DNA from: Limonium bicolor
Taxonomy: Eukaryota > Streptophyta > Magnoliopsida > Caryophyllales > Plumbaginaceae
DNA: 64,000 bases
Direction: 5' to 3'
NCBI GenBank assembly: GCA_023374045.1
Contig: CM041781.1
Span: forward strand, 142,840,982-142,904,981
The notes beneath the pieces were generated by a model. That model was not told the DNA's origin. It searched no databases and worked only from the letters and a program-made list of their open reading frames with translations. A program made the translations under genes and the position numbers. Shown piece by piece: positions 1-13,471 of the stretch (position 1 is its first letter; the number at the start of each line of letters is the position of its first letter).

Positions 1-1429
1 TCGATTAAAGGGTAACGATGACGTAAACATATGAACCCACTAGAATGTGAGGAGATGTACGGGTTGAGTAAACACCCGACAACGGTTAGAAAACCTTATC
101 GAAACAAACCACGAAATATATAGATGTGGAAAGATAAATGAACCTCCATCTAGAGGATTGTAGAAAGTTCAAAAATGTGAACTAGTTAAATAAGTAAAAG
201 AGACCAAAGGGATCAGTAACTCCCTTGAGACATGGTCGACCTCCTATATAAGGACTTTACCCTGTATAAGGAAATAACCGAGAGTATGAGTAAACGAAAT
301 GTATGGGTAACTCTTAAAACCTAAGATTAACCAAACTTGAGTAATGTTCCCAAAGTCATTAGAAACATCGAGAGTGATGCTCCTAGACTAATTTACATAA
401 TATTATTATAACTCCGAGAGAGGAGTGTATGCGAATGTGAGTAGTCCGAGAGCAGTCGGACCTATGTAAAAAGAGATAGAAACTAAGAGAGAGTTCGGTG
501 AGCTAGTTGAACCTTCCCACCATGCTAGACCCAGAGTAGGGTCGAAACCGGGGAAGTAAGACTATGCTCGAGAGCCAAGAGTTTTGGCCTAAGAATGTAT
601 TAAGAGTAACAAGCGTGACGTAGGAGACCTGTAGTGTCTCAAGAATCTACAAGAGCTTGAGTATAAATAACCCAAGAGTGTGGGTGAGATAAGGAGTATG
701 GGTAACCCGAGAGAATGGGTGAGTATAGAATGAGTAGCCCAAGAGAATGGGTGTGTATAAGGATAAGTAACCGAGAGAGTGGGTGAGCTATTGAATGAGT
801 AACCAAGGCATAGTGAGGTATAACCCTCATGGCCTAAGAGTAAACTGATACAACTAACAACCTTGTTATGTTAGTTAGGGATTGTACCCCATGATTGATT
901 GTCAAATCCTTGTGTAGTGTACATATATAATGTATTACTATATGCATGTTGGTTGAATTAAAATGAACTCCATGCTTTCGACAAAAATAGTCGGCGTACC
1001 CCGGTTAGCGCTCGGGGTATGCGAATTTCATATGCAGCGTTAAGTTGAGCCCCTAGGGGAAACGTTTTTATTTTTTAGGTACACCGAAGATGTTACCGTT
1101 CAAGTGTAGGACGGGGTCGGTGGGTTGCATGGGTAGTTAGATTTAATTACTTATGTATTGAAAGTGGTGTAAGACCAAATATGTTGTCGGCATCCATATA
1201 TTGTAGACTCGGTATAGTAAAGTAATGATTTGAGTAAAGTATTTGTATTGTGTGTTCGGTTGTTCCAGTTCATCAGACTGTTACGGTATGTAAGATAGGC
1301 CTGGTTAGCCATATGGGTGGCTAAGAGCGTTCTTTCACCCCTCGTTGTAATTAGAGTTCCGCTGCGTGAGTAAGAGCATTTAGTGACAGTTTAAGAGGTA
1401 ATGACGAGATTAGCGGTTGGGGTGTTACA
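1..1429 (+). repeat. LTR-A, 3' portion of a long plus-strand Ty3/gypsy LTR
   Basis: The block ends in GGGGTGTTACA at 1429, the same 3' end as the other long LTRs here. It carries the shared 3' landmarks in diverged form: a CCCC-loop-GGGG hairpin near 1048, a pyrimidine run ending in TAG at 1078, GACTGTTACGG near 1280, a decayed G-box palindrome near 1305 and CCGCTGC near 1360. The LTR start lies left of the window. The following CGTAA (1430-1434) would be its target duplication, but the left copy is not visible. No primer site follows, so this is a solo LTR or the 3' LTR of an element. A single hairpin (GTCCGAG...GTCGGAC) is at 446-465. Confidence 0.75.
655..830 (+). repeat. Tandem repeat of about 34 bp, five degenerate copies
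   Basis: Five successive units of roughly 32-36 bp share the pattern GAGTA..TAACCC(A/G)AGAG..TGGGTGAG. They start near 660, 695, 730, 763 and 795. The last is most degraded. The array lies within LTR-A. No coding potential is seen. Confidence 0.7.
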
Positions 1430-3360
1430 CGTAATAATCCCTCACGTAGCATTATATAAACAACGTCCCACAGCGGAAGTCTCACTGTAATTAAATCTCA
1501 CGCGGGTGTCACATGCCATTACTCGCCCATACGAGTAAAGAAGCAGAAGTAGATTAAGTACATAGCCGCAGTGATAACGAGATACTAACCTATACATCAA
1601 ACTAAACCAACTGTAACTTAAACAACAAGTGAGCATCTAGGTATTCCTCAAAAGTATACAATGTTATAAACACGTCAAACTAATGAACATCCTAATACAT
1701 TGTGTCAACCCGTACGGTAGATAACCTCTAACTACCCGAGTCCTGCTCTTCGACTTCAACGGTAATCATCACCTGCACGTAATGCCATAAAGGCTCAGCG
1801 ATAAACGCTGAGTATGCCGAGCCTGGACCCTATTGGTCACTTAATAGTCATGGTCGCCTTTATTAAGCTCATTACATGCCTTACCGGTGTACAGATATAT
1901 ACAGTTGTAAACACATGAATGGCTGTAAAGTAAACAGTTAAGACATTCACTACATTTCACACACAGCATCACACAATACCATACATCACAACAACATCAA
2001 TAAATGAATAGCCGTTAGTAACGGTCTGGTTATTTAGTTAATCACACCCCACCCCCGGGTCCCCACATACCTTTACGCATTTTGTTAGCACTGTCGGGAT
2101 TCAAGTTAGGACATCCCGAAATAACCTCACTTGGACGGTAGTTCCATATGCACACGAGGTGCTCACTTTGCCATTTTAAAAGTGTCCATATTTTGCCTTT
2201 TTAAAGGCGCCCATTTATCACCATACATGTCGATCTATCTAGGCTCGACCAGGTTAAACCAGAGTAAACCCGATTCGGGTTAACTCAAGAGATCTCAACG
2301 CGCGACCAGTAGCCAATGACTAACTGGATTAAGGTAACCATCACTTTTAACCACACTCCACTGTTGACTTAATTAGTCGTTTTAAACTGTTACATTTTTA
2401 AATGTAGAGAATCATCACTTATTTGTTGGCTGCCCTATGGGTCTTACGCATGCCTAGAATCATTCTAGGTAGTATTCATGTTCGAGTCAATGCTCTAGAG
2501 ACCGACGATGTCGTGTCTTGTTTCCTAAGTATTTTACTTAGGTTATAACTACTAGTTTATAATACTTAGCGTATTATGCCAGACAACTGCAATCACAATC
2601 ACGATACTCGTATATGCAGGTTTATATAAGTCGATCTATAGTCGACATAGTATTAATCCCGTAGGACGTTCGTGCATAATAAATGATGCAGTAACACAGG
2701 TAAGCAACCCATACACATATTCACGCACATATCACACATGTTATAGCAAACAAATCCGAGCCCGAGGAAGTCCTCAGGACATCTCGGATCAAACCCCTTT
2801 ACATACCGTTCACCAATGACCTAGGTTGCGCAGTAGACCACTAGCTCGTCAAGCCCTTCGTCGGTGATACGGTCTAAATATCAAACACAGCATAAGTCAA
2901 TCCACATGACTTATTTAAGCTCGGTAAATCCGAACAATACAAATAATCCCGACATTTCATCCCCGGATTTCAACAATTTATTGTTAAGGTATCGTTATAC
3001 GAAACTCGTTATTCGTAGTGTGTATTATTTACCAATGCCCGGGTTTATTTAAATGTGCTAGTTATAAAACATCTTAGTTGTAGCATTTTTAAACGTTAGG
3101 ATTTATTCCTCGTTTTTTTAGTATACGAATACATATTTCCGTTAATACTTAAGTATTAATTTAATCATTCGGGTTCGTGTACGAGTAGACATTTATAATA
3201 TAGTTGTTGGTGCATACAATGTTAATTCGCATCGCATGTTATGCTCATGCATTAATGTTATATGGAATTAATATCTAGCCACTTAATATTGTACCTTATA
3301 TTATACATTTCATTAGTCATTTCAATGAACCATACTTTAACTAGTAATTGCATGACTTAT
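1430..3360 (-). repeat. LTR-Y, minus-strand long LTR, first fragment
   Basis: This is an old minus-strand LTR related to LTR-Z. From about 1437 it follows the same order of landmarks as 8622 onward: ATAATCC, then CACAGCGG, then CACTCGCCCATACG, then GTGAGCATCTA. On the minus strand an acceptor-like TGCAG lies at 1773. LTR-A has inserted close to its 3' end, and LTR-B interrupts it at 3361. It resumes at 6911. There are no credible coding regions; the short open frames are not conserved. Confidence 0.65.
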
Positions 3361-3794
3361 TGAAATACCCCAAACCTTGATATGTTGTTTAAATGTTAAA
3401 CTATGGTATATAAAGGCTAAAAAGTGCCTTAGAAACATCAGTGAACAATTTAAACCATAGTAAAACACAATAAAACACTAAGACACAGTTTGAGCAAAAA
3501 CATGCTCTAAGCTTGGAAGTGAACTTGGTTAGGACCCAAAGAGCCTACCATGACTTAATAATATTCAATTATGATTTAATAAGGCTAAATAAGTCCTTAG
3601 GGAACGTTGGTGGACAATTAAACCAAACAAAACACAAGAAAACACCTTAAAGTCAATTTAAGCAAATACTTGCTCTAGACTTGGTGTAACCTTGTATAAT
3701 ACCTAAAGGTCATTCTTAGACCTTATAAACATGCTAATGAACATGTTAAATCAATTACTAAAGAAAACCAAGCTTGAAAGCAAGTTAAAACACA

Positions 3795-3826
3795 AAATGT
3801 GCTTTAAGGAGTCTTAAAGCACATTT
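3795..3826 (+). promoter_or_regulatory. Perfect 14-bp-stem hairpin in LTR-B
   Basis: AAATGTGCTTTAAG pairs perfectly with CTTAAAGCACATTT across a 4-nt loop. The same hairpin recurs about 0.3-0.45 kb from the start of LTR-C (33044-33075, one mismatch in the outer stem) and LTR-E (52326-52349). Related GTGCTTTAA(A)GCAC palindromes occur at the same end of LTR-Z (13310-13323). Its conservation suggests a regulatory or RNA-structure role, which is inference. Confidence 0.7.
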
Positions 3827-4465
3827 TTGAAAAATTGTCTTATAAATGAGTTTTGAGTGGCTAAATGACCATCATTACTCTTTAATTAATATGTGTACTA
3901 CTTAGTATCACATTAGGAAGTCTAAATCAATGGGAAATCAAAAATTTCACAAATGTGTGCCTTGTTTTGTGAATAGTGCTCAAATAGTGCTAGTTTAAGT
4001 TATAAGTCAACATAAGTTGTTTAATTGGTCAACAAAGGCCATATATATGTTATATATTGAAGGGGCCACGGTTTTTAAGGTGGGGAGTCACCAACTTAGT
4101 CATCCAACTAATGAAAAGAAAAAGAAATAAAGTAAAGTTACTATTTGCTTTTAAGCTTAAATATCTTGCAAAAGTGAGACCTCTCACCTCTCCTCTTCAT
4201 TTCCTTGCCTTCCCACCGTGTTCTTCCTCTATTCTCCCAACCAGAACCAAGCTAGCTACAGCCCCTCTCTTCTCTAACTTCAATTGCTCACCAAATGTTC
4301 ATTAATGCTCCAAATCAAATTCTAAGACCATATTTGTCTTAGTCAGACCAAGCTCTTCACTTCTATCTTTTCAAATCATCAAAAGCTTCATTTCAGTGCC
4401 ATGTAGATTCACCATTGTAGGAGCTTGAGCTCATATTTTCATGCCTTGTCATTCTCCTTTGCTTC

Positions 4466-4474
4466 AAGGTAAGG
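4466..4474 (+). promoter_or_regulatory. Conserved splice-donor-like site in LTR-B
   Basis: AAGGTAAGG matches the plant 5' splice consensus. It follows a pyrimidine-rich leader and a conserved TTGCTTC. Equivalent sites lie at 33732 (LTR-C), 53007 (LTR-E), 62389 (LTR-F) and, on the minus strand, near 12692 (LTR-Z), each about 0.8-1.1 kb from the LTR start. Splicing is inferred and unproven. Confidence 0.5.
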
Positions 4475-5700
4475 AAAACCAAAGAAAATCTAAGTTTCCT
4501 CTCATTTTTGTATGTGTCCAAAAATTCAACTCACAATGGTGCTTTGTCTTGCTCTGTTCATAGATTAATTCAAACTTCAAAGGACTAGGAGGAGTCCTAT
4601 CTTGCTACTTAACCAAGCTCTCTTTCGAATTCCAAAGGTAATCATCAAATTTTGATGTTTTAAGACACATATGTAAACCTAGGGTTTGACTATGAGTTTG
4701 GGTATTAAACTTAATGCTCATTACCCTTATATGTGTAATGGTTAGAAGATTGACAAGTGATAAAAGTTCCTTGCCGATTTTCAATCAAGAAAGAACAAGA
4801 GAAAACAAGTGTGAAAACTTGGAAAACAAAGAGGTAAATGATCTCTCTTGGTGTGGTTTTGTGTACTAGAAAATTGATCTATATTTGCTTAATAAATAAC
4901 CTAAAGAGCTAATGGGAAATGAGCTAGAAAACTATGCACAAGGTGGACTAAAAGGACATGGGAGCATTGTTGTGTTTAAGTTTAATGCAATTTAAGGGCC
5001 TAAGTGCCAAGCAATTTAAGTTTATGCACTATATTGTGATGTAGTGTAGTTTAAAGGTTTAGTTGTGTGTAAAGAACATCTCTTGTGAAGGTGAATGTGT
5101 TTGATGGTTAAAGGATGAAAAACCATATGTTTGTGTATGAGAGTGTGTATTAAGAGATTGAATGTTCTTGATTGTCTAAAGGTGAAAAACAATGTGTTTT
5201 GGTGTAAGGTGATACAAAAGAAGCTATGGCAAAATTTAGTTGATAAACAAAAGAGTTTATGTGTTGTAATGAGATTTTATGACCTAGAAGGTACTAGGAA
5301 TTGTTAAGTGTTAAGGTGGTGAAAGGTATGGTTTTCTTGCAACCTGTGTCCTACCGGATTACACCGGCTTGTATGCCAACTTGTTTTTCTGAGTGTTTGC
5401 CACCTTGTAAGATAAAAACATGTAATGAGTTTATAGCAATTCATTTATGTGGCGTGTATGATTCCGATACTGTTTAACCTCGAAAGTGCTAAACCTTAGC
5501 TAACCAAATCTAGGATCACATAAGAGATCGGTATTCGGATTTAACGACCCAAACCATGGGAACGTTCTAACCACGGCTATGCGTGAGTTAATTGTGTGAT
5601 GTTTGTGTGTGAATGTATGGACCTCCCTTATGTGTTTAACCCAGTTGTAATACTGTAAGGTGTATGATGTGATAGGTTCCACAGTGGAGCCTTTAACTAT

Positions 5701-5703
<3 letters not shown>

Positions 5704-5752
<49 letters not shown>
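5704..5752 (+). repeat. (TA)n microsatellite
   Basis: This is an uninterrupted TA dinucleotide run of about 47 bp inside LTR-B, directly followed by a G run. The equivalent place in LTR-C (about 35950-35980) has only a short AT-rich stretch, so the expansion is specific to this copy. Confidence 0.95.
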
Positions 5753-5753
<1 letters not shown>

Positions 5754-6797
5754 GGGGGGGTGAGGAATCCGGTTGTTCCGGTCGCGCGTTGTTTGGGAGT
5801 GGGTATCCATCCTTGCTTTACCTTCCTCTCTGTTAGGTTGATTTCCTTCTTGGTTTCAATCTCCCACTAGCTTACTCCAAAGCTTACCTATCCTGACTTA
5901 TGATCGGCCTAGGGGGAATATGTGTTTGTGTGGTGTGTTCGGGTCACTATATCCGATCCATTCTTAACTAGTTACTCGTCCGACTAAGGACGGTTAATAG
6001 AGTAGTATAACGAGTTAACATGAGGGTAATATCATTCTCTAGGCTCACAAGTGAATTAACTAAGTTTGGGTCAGTTCCTAAAGAGAGCCGTTCCCGTTAT
6101 GTTATGTGTTATTGTTGTACTGCAATTCCTATGGCGATGTTATGTTATATGTACGTTGAAACGTGAAATGTGTTGTTATGTGGAGCACGTGGATCATGGA
6201 TATGAATCCCAGTTTATAATAAAAGGCGTTTAAGGATAACCCGATCATTGGGTAAGTGTCGTCTATTAAGGGAGTAGCTCCATTAGTGGAGAACCCTCTA
6301 GGGTTAAGGAACACAATGAGTGATTTACCAAGTATGGATGTGTTGTCTGTTTTGTTGAGCCCCATAGTGGCGGGATGTAATGTGTTGCGTGTTTATAGTT
6401 TACATGCATGATTCAAATATAATCAACCGCATGCTAAGACGACAATTAGTTGTGCGTGGCCCAGTAGCATGCGGGCTACGGGATTACCATACCAGCAAAG
6501 GTGCTGAGCCCCTTGGGGGCCACCCTTTCTTCCAATTCTATTTCAGGTACAAGGAGCTGGAAGCCGTTCGAGAGTAGGACGGGGTAGTCGTTTGTACATG
6601 GGTAGCGATTTTAACTGTGTATGTATTGTAGGTGTGGTAAGACCGAAATTGTTATCGGCGTCAGTTTTTAAATACTCGGTACAGTTAGAATGTTTATGTA
6701 TGTTGGTTGTTGTTAATGGAAAGGGATAGTAATGCATAGTTGCTCGGGAATCTAGTCCATCAGACCGATACAATGTATATGTATTAGCCTTGTTAGC

Positions 6798-6803
6798 CAC
6801 GTG
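6798..6803 (+). promoter_or_regulatory. G-box (CACGTG) inside a conserved palindrome
   Basis: CACGTG lies in a near-palindrome of GTTAGCCAC and GTGGTTAAC arms. It recurs about 100 bp before the 3' end of LTR-C (37116-37121), LTR-E (55815-55820, where the arms are perfect) and LTR-X (7975-7980, minus orientation). LTR-A has a decayed form. CACGTG is the core bound by plant bZIP and bHLH factors; actual binding here is inference. Confidence 0.6.
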
Positions 6804-6910
6804 GGTGGTTAACGGCGTGTAACACCAATGAGTTAAGTAATGTGTTGAGTTAAGTTTTACGCTGCAGTTTGTTATTAAGTGTGTGTTGTTAGTTGGGGTG
6901 TTACACTTAT

Positions 6911-7872
6911 AGTATATATTCATACTAATGTCATTACACTTTGTCATTTATTATATGACGTTAAAACCATATTGTAATCACTTATATATATATTCGGTTT
7001 GTATACTCATATATATACATATCATTTTCGGTAACATATGCATATATACATATATATTGCCATCATTTGATTTAAATCATATACTATATGGTTGCATGTA
7101 TGCATGCACTATATTATATAGTTTCCAACTATACTACATGTTCGTTATGTACATTTTTTTTTTAAATATATGCTTGCGCGTTCATTTATATACTCATATC
7201 CATTTATATTTCATAAATCCTTGACTTATATTATATCCCACATTATTTTCATCTTATGTAAGATGATTATTTCATTTGTTGCATTATATTATGCAATTTG
7301 TATTAAGAACTTTATCTTAATATTATGTAACATTTCACTACATGTATTATAATTTCCTAAGGTTTATTTAAATACCATCCTTAGTTTATAAATCCCATTT
7401 CTCATTAATTCTCACATTATTTCATGCGAGTATTATTAATGATAATTGTTTCATCTAATCACATTGATACTATATAATATTTGTATTATTTATGTCATTA
7501 TAAATCATAGTTTATATATTCATTTCTTGAGTATTATATATGCGGTTTAAGCATATAGTTTAATAAACTATGTTTTGACCGCATAAAATCATACAATGTT
7601 ACACTTATATCATATACTATATGATATGATATTTTATGTCTCACTTAACACTATAACATATAGTTTTGAAAATCATACACAATTGGCCGTAAGGCCCCTT
7701 TTATTTTTATACTTATTATTTCTTTACTCACATAGTTTTTGTTAATTACAATATAACCGCACATTATTATGTCATGTTATAAATGTCACATTTTTATATC
7801 ATCTAAACTCTATAACATATTATAACATATAGTTTCAAATAAAACTATATTATTGCCGATAGGCATAGGTTA
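6911..7872 (-). repeat. LTR-Y, second fragment (AT-rich)
   Basis: This is the continuation of LTR-Y after LTR-B, joined seamlessly once the CTTAT duplication is removed. It is very AT-rich, resembling the AT-rich middle of LTR-Z (about 10200-11400). Open frames of 60-98 codons on the plus strand are low-complexity Ile/Tyr/Phe-rich products of AT-rich DNA, not genes. It ends where LTR-X inserts. The candidate duplication GGTTA is at 7868-7872; its partner is not in the window. Confidence 0.6.
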
Positions 7873-8594
7873 TGTAACACCCCAACTAACAACAACACAC
7901 TTAACAACAACTGCAGCGGAAAACATACTTCATCACATTACTTAACTTGTTGGTGTTACACGCCGTTAACCACCCACGTGGCTAACAAGGCTATTACACA
8001 TACATTGTATCGGTCTGATGGACTAGATTCCCGAGTGACTACACATTACTATCCCTTTCCATTACCAACAACCAACATACATAACCTTCCAACTGTACCG
8101 AGTATTTACAAACTAATGCCGATAACAATTTCGGTCTTACTACACCTACTGTACATATACAACCAAAATGATTACCCATGTTCAAATGACTACCCCGTCC
8201 TACTCTCGAACGGTTTCCAGCTCCTTGTACCTGAAATAGGAAAAAGAAGAGAAAGGGTGGCCCCCTAGGGGCTCAACACCTTTGCTGGTATGGTAATCCC
8301 GCAGCCCGCATGCTACCGGGCCACGCACAACTATTTGTCGTCTTAGCATGCGGTTGATTATATTTAAATCATGCATGTACACCATAAACACACAACACAT
8401 TACAATCCACCACAGTGGTCACAACAAATACAGACAACACATCTACACTAAAAAAAATCACTCTTTGTGTTCTTTGACCCTAGAGTGTTTCCCCTCTATT
8501 GGAGCTACTTCCTCGATAGACGACACTTGCCCACTAGTCGGGTTATCCATAAACGTCTCTTTTATAAACTGGGATTCATATCCATGATCCACAT
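7873..8594 (-). repeat. LTR-X, minus-strand LTR of the LTR-B family, 3' part
   Basis: It begins with TGTAACACCCC, the reverse complement of the GGGGTGTTACA end. It follows the LTR-B 3' region in reverse at roughly 90% or better by eye, including the G-box, the GACCGATAC box and the GGGGGCC hairpin. LTR-Z interrupts it at 8595 and it resumes at 13472. The part from 8154 on is duplicated at 30523-31295. Confidence 0.88.
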
Positions 8595-11500
8595 TGTAAC
8601 ACCCCTACTAATTCGGCTCCTGATAATCCTATAAATGTCGCACAAAATAATATCTCACAGCGGTAAATAATAGACTGTCGCCCTATGGTGTCACTATTAT
8701 CACTCGCCCATACGGGTGATAACGAACTATCTGATAATCAACTTGCGAAACGAATTCCCGCAGTGACCACAAGAGATAGATAGTAGAACTTAAACAATTT
8801 AAAACAAATCCAACAACAGCGATTATTACAGACCGTACTCGTGAGCATCTAACCAAATACACCTCGGTTTACACAACCCGAGTCCAAAACGTCATCAGTA
8901 TCAAACCGTACCAAGTCTTAATCAACAGTAAAATCACAACCGTCGCGCCCCGCGTCGACTCCCAGCTAATCTCCTGAAATAAAAATGGTTTGTGGTATGG
9001 AATCAGCCCCTGCTGAGTATGTTATCACATGCCCCGTCATGCCTCCTCAAACCCCTCAATTAATTGGTCTAGAGCATGAGATTCGTTACATGCAATACCG
9101 TTTTAATATTTAAACTGTAAAACAATTAACAGTAATATCCACACAATAACACAACCATCAGCACACATAATATACCACAAGTATAACCAATGAACAACAA
9201 GCGAAACAACGAGAATAATAAACAAGTGTTAGTTCTCGTCCATGGTGTAGAAACCAATATCATTCGCCAAGTTTCAACTGTATTAATTGTTTAGTTATAC
9301 CTAGTGACAATGTCTCATTAAAAACGACATGTCTCTAATTACCCATGTATTATGGCGGGTCACCCACGGCAGTAGCCACTCCAACGGTAGAGTCTCCGAC
9401 CAACGAGCGATTCGAGCTCACGGGAAATTTTCTTGATACTTACGGACCCGTACGCGGACATCGTGGTATCGTTTTTGTGATCACAGCGCGCACCAAGAGC
9501 CACATCCTCCTGGCTTTACAATCTTTCCATTAATTAATTATACCATCGCATCGCATTACCAAATTTTCTAACACATCAGACTAAGGTCATTAGTCCAATC
9601 CGGAGTCTGTAAACTCGGGATCCAGTGTTAGATATGGGAGCGGCATTTAGAAAGGCCAATGCTCCGTATAAAAGTCTCGGATAATATATATATCTTATTA
9701 TCCTAGTGCTACATTGTTTTTCTGACGATCCTTATATTTCATATAAGATAGCACCATAGCCGCTAGTTCGTTTTATATATATAGGTTCTTATATACGAAC
9801 CAATACTGTTAACTCAACAACAGTAAATAATAAGCAGCTATAAATATACAATTCATGCATATTAATTATCACATTCAGACAAACAATCTTATCACAGATC
9901 ACACAGAAGTCTGAACTGAGGAAGCCCTCAGAGACAATCAGAGACACATAACAACATACCGTTCACCCTGATTGTATTACAGTGGAGTATGAATCAACAA
10001 GATCCTATGCTCCGGGTGTCGTCTCTAACAGTCTAAACAATACATAATGCTACTGATTAGCATCCCGTAAAAACAATACAACTCCACGGTACCCCGTACC
10101 ATCACTAATAACTCCCGGTTAATCCCCCGTTATTAACTGACAATGTTTGTCGGGTTTTCGGCTTAACTCGAGATTTGGAAAACGTTATATTACATGCGTA
10201 GTCTTGCTTCGTATATTAATATACTTAATGTTAAACTTGTTATCGCATGTAATTTAATATACCCTTGTATATCATATAGTTTGTTTCTATATGGCATGCA
10301 TAATTCTTTATCATGTATTATACATTTCACCTTAGTATTTATTTTCCTAAGGTTTGTTTTTTTTTCCAAAGCTAATGAAGTATAATTCATATGTAAAAGT
10401 ACTTTGAATTATTTAAATTCTTACTATTCCATGTATACTCTTAACATTCGAATTTCCATATCCAATGTTTATAATTCTTTTCTCTTTATCTATTATCATT
10501 TTAATTATGATAATTTATAGTTATTGAACCACATTACATTTTCTACATCATAACATATACTTATTTATATACATGTATTATGGACCTATTTATTATATGG
10601 TAAGTCTTATATTATATATTCATTCTTTTTAATGAATACCTTTTATATTATAAATGTTATAACTCTTACAACATTAAAACCATATTATAAATTCCATTTG
10701 AAAATGTTAATATTTCCGAACAGCACCTATGTTCTTAAATATTTACAAAATCCACCACATAATTAATATAATGTTACATTATAGTTGTATAACATATATT
10801 ATGACATTTATGTCATTAAAACAATTATAACCTATAGTTATGTTTTGTTATAAAATACCAAACAACCCCTTATATTCTCGGCTTTCACTATAAACCACTA
10901 AACTTCTATAAATCACAAATCAATCCCAAATTATATTTCATCGTTACACTTATAATATATACCTTATATTATAATCCTTAAACCTTAATATAATTATAAC
11001 CTATAATTTTTAAAGGCTATAATTTTCAAACAGACCCTAGGACTGTTTTAATTAAATTCTCACCACCAAACTTTGTATATATTCCAAATCTTCCCAATTT
11101 ATAATACATAGTTTTCTAATTCCATTAAAACTATATATTATACATATATCTTTATAAAACCTTATATATAACTCCAAAAATTACCAAACTATACCAAAAG
11201 GTTATAAATATTATTCCTAACCTTATACCTCCTCTAAATCTCGGTTTCTACTCATATGTTACCCATTTGTAACAATGTTATAAAAATACCATATATTATA
11301 CTTATATAACTCACATAAACTCCAAATTTAACCAAATAAACTTCTAAAAATTCCTAATAACTTAAGGACTGTTCTAAATTCTATTTAGTACCCCTAAGTC
11401 TCAGAAATTACATTATGGCCCCATCTTTTATAAACCTTTTACAATTTAATACTATCTTATTATAAGGTAGTATTTTAATTTCTTAAATTTTCCAAACTTG

Positions 11501-13466
11501 GTCAAAGTCTCCTATATAGTCAACTTTGACTTCTAATACCAAATGGGACCCAAACTTTCGGTAATTACCAATCTTACCCCATACTTTTCTATTTTTACAA
11601 TTTTGACACAAAACTTTATAAAATGTTATAATTTTTTATTAAATTCATTTAAAAACCCTAAATTGCTCTAAATTAAGCCCACGGCTTTCTAATTTCCAGT
11701 AATTACGGTTTGGCCCCAATTTAATCACATAAGCATAAATCTAACTAAATAAGCTTATAAACATAAATTAAAATGGCCTAATGACATGGCCTTATTACAA
11801 CCTTGAACTTGCATAATAAATTACACATTAAATGTCTCAAAATATAGTATAAACTCACGGCCTCACCATAGTTTATATATTTTTCCACATAATGTCATAA
11901 TTTGACCATTATGTTAATTAAATCACTTAAATGACTAGCTTAATTTATCTTAGTCATTTTTTTCCATTTTTAGGTCAATATAACCCTTATGAATTTCTCC
12001 ACTCTCGGCATATATATATATATATGCTAAGAAATCATAAAAATCAAAAGTTTGAGGTGTTTATACCTTGGTTTAAGCTTGTAACAGCTCGGCCACTTGA
12101 AGGTAAATTCTCCACACTATTTAGACATGTTTAATACACCAACATAAGATGTGGTTATACTCCAAGCTTGAGCTTAACCATAAGGAACAATTAATGTAAG
12201 ATTTAAGGCAAAAATCACCTTAAAAATGCAAGGAGGGTTCCAATGGTTTTCGGCCTGTACCAAGCACACCTAATGGTGTTAAATTCACCATATCAACATA
12301 GGAAATAGCTAGACAACAACAAGCTGCTATGGTAATTGATTTTACCTTGGCAAAATGCCTTAAAAGAGGGTATTTCTCTTGGATCTCGGCCACCCTTGCT
12401 CCAAATGGCTAACCAACTGAATGAACATGTAAATATGAATATTATGAGTGTATAAACTCATAAAAATCCAAATAAGAAAACCGGATGCAGAGTGGAGAGG
12501 CCTATGGTATGTTTTTACCTTAAAATGCAATTTTGAGCAACCTTGGCCCCTAGACTTGCCTCAACCGAGTTTGGATGTTGTTCTAACCTTAGAACACTGA
12601 GAATGAGCCATAGGAACTGATGAGCCACGAAATCTAAGTGTAGGTAGTGAAGAGATGAAGAAAAAGAGCTAAAAATGACCTTAAAACCTTACCTTAAGAG
12701 CTTAGGAGTTAGATCTGCCTTCCATGCTCAAGAACAAGGCTTGAGAGCTTCTAGGAAGGGAGGGAGCTCGGTTGGGAAGGCTGGAATCGGACAAGGGACA
12801 AGGGAGTGATTGGAAAGAGTTGAAATAATTGAAAAAGGTAAGTTTACTATTGCAAATTTGGTATTAGGTAGCTAATTGTCTAATAATGATTGTGAGCTGT
12901 CTCCTCTCCTCCTTGCCTGCCGACTGCCATGGTCAAATGGGTCAATTAATTGACCATTGACCATACTTGGTCAATATTGGCTCAAACGGGCCCCCTTGTG
13001 GGGGGTTTTTTTTAATATTTTAATATTAAATTTGTAAAAATTTGTAAATTTCTGGAATTAAATTCCTAATATGATATAATGTGATCAAATATCATATTTA
13101 AAGGTAATTATAACCTTTAAGCCCATTAAAATCCAATTTAGAAGGCAATCTCACAAAAACGTGCTTTAAGGTGTTTTAGTGCACATTTTTGTGTCACAGG
13201 GTGTTCCTGAGTTTAGTTTTCTTTGAGAACGGTTTTGTTGTGTTCCTTACTTCATTATAATACTTAGGAATCCACTTTGGATCCTATTTGAGGTCATGCA
13301 ATCTTTATGGTGCTTTAAAGCACATTTTTCGCTTTACCGATCTTAAGGCGTGTTTTGCCTTGTTGAGATCTTTTAGATTGTTCCCCAATAATATTTAGAT
13401 GTTTATTAACCATCTTAGATCATTAATAGATCATTTAATTATATTTTAAAGGTTAGGGGTATTTCA
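8595..13466 (-). mobile_element. LTR-Z, complete solo LTR, minus orientation
   Basis: The LTR is 4872 bp, bounded by TGTAACACCCC on the left and GGGGTATTTCA on the right, the reverse complements of the LTR ends. CACAT duplications are at 8590-8594 and 13467-13471. The duplicated host copy at 30960 shows the unoccupied site with a single CACAT, which proves the insertion. Its interior is non-coding: a 3' region with an acceptor-like TTTCAG (minus, near 8974), an AT-rich core (about 10200-11400), a pyrimidine-rich leader and a donor-like AAGGTAAGG (minus, near 12692). GTGCTTTAAAGCAC hairpins lie near its 5' end (13310-13323). It represents a family diverged from LTR-B. Confidence 0.93.
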
Positions 13467-13471
13467 CACAT

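Larger units (their letters stand above)
3361..6905 (+). mobile_element. LTR-B, complete solo LTR with 5-bp target duplication
   Basis: The LTR runs from TGAAATACCCC at 3361 to GGGGTGTTACA at 6905 (3545 bp). CTTAT flanks it exactly on both sides (3356-3360 and 6906-6910), and no primer site follows, so it is a solo LTR left by LTR-LTR recombination. It belongs to the family of LTR-X and LTR-C, with most differences scattered, but it lacks about 1 kb present in LTR-C, including the hairpin array. Landmarks are a hairpin at 3795-3826, TATA-like TATATATG near 4037, a splice-donor-like site at 4468, a TA microsatellite, a conserved hairpin and acceptor-like site near 6510-6546, and a G-box at 6798-6803. 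Confidence 0.93.

Noticed and set aside
6543..6947. 134-codon minus-strand frame
   Set aside because: Lies in the LTR-B 3' region and is not preserved in LTR-C or LTR-X.
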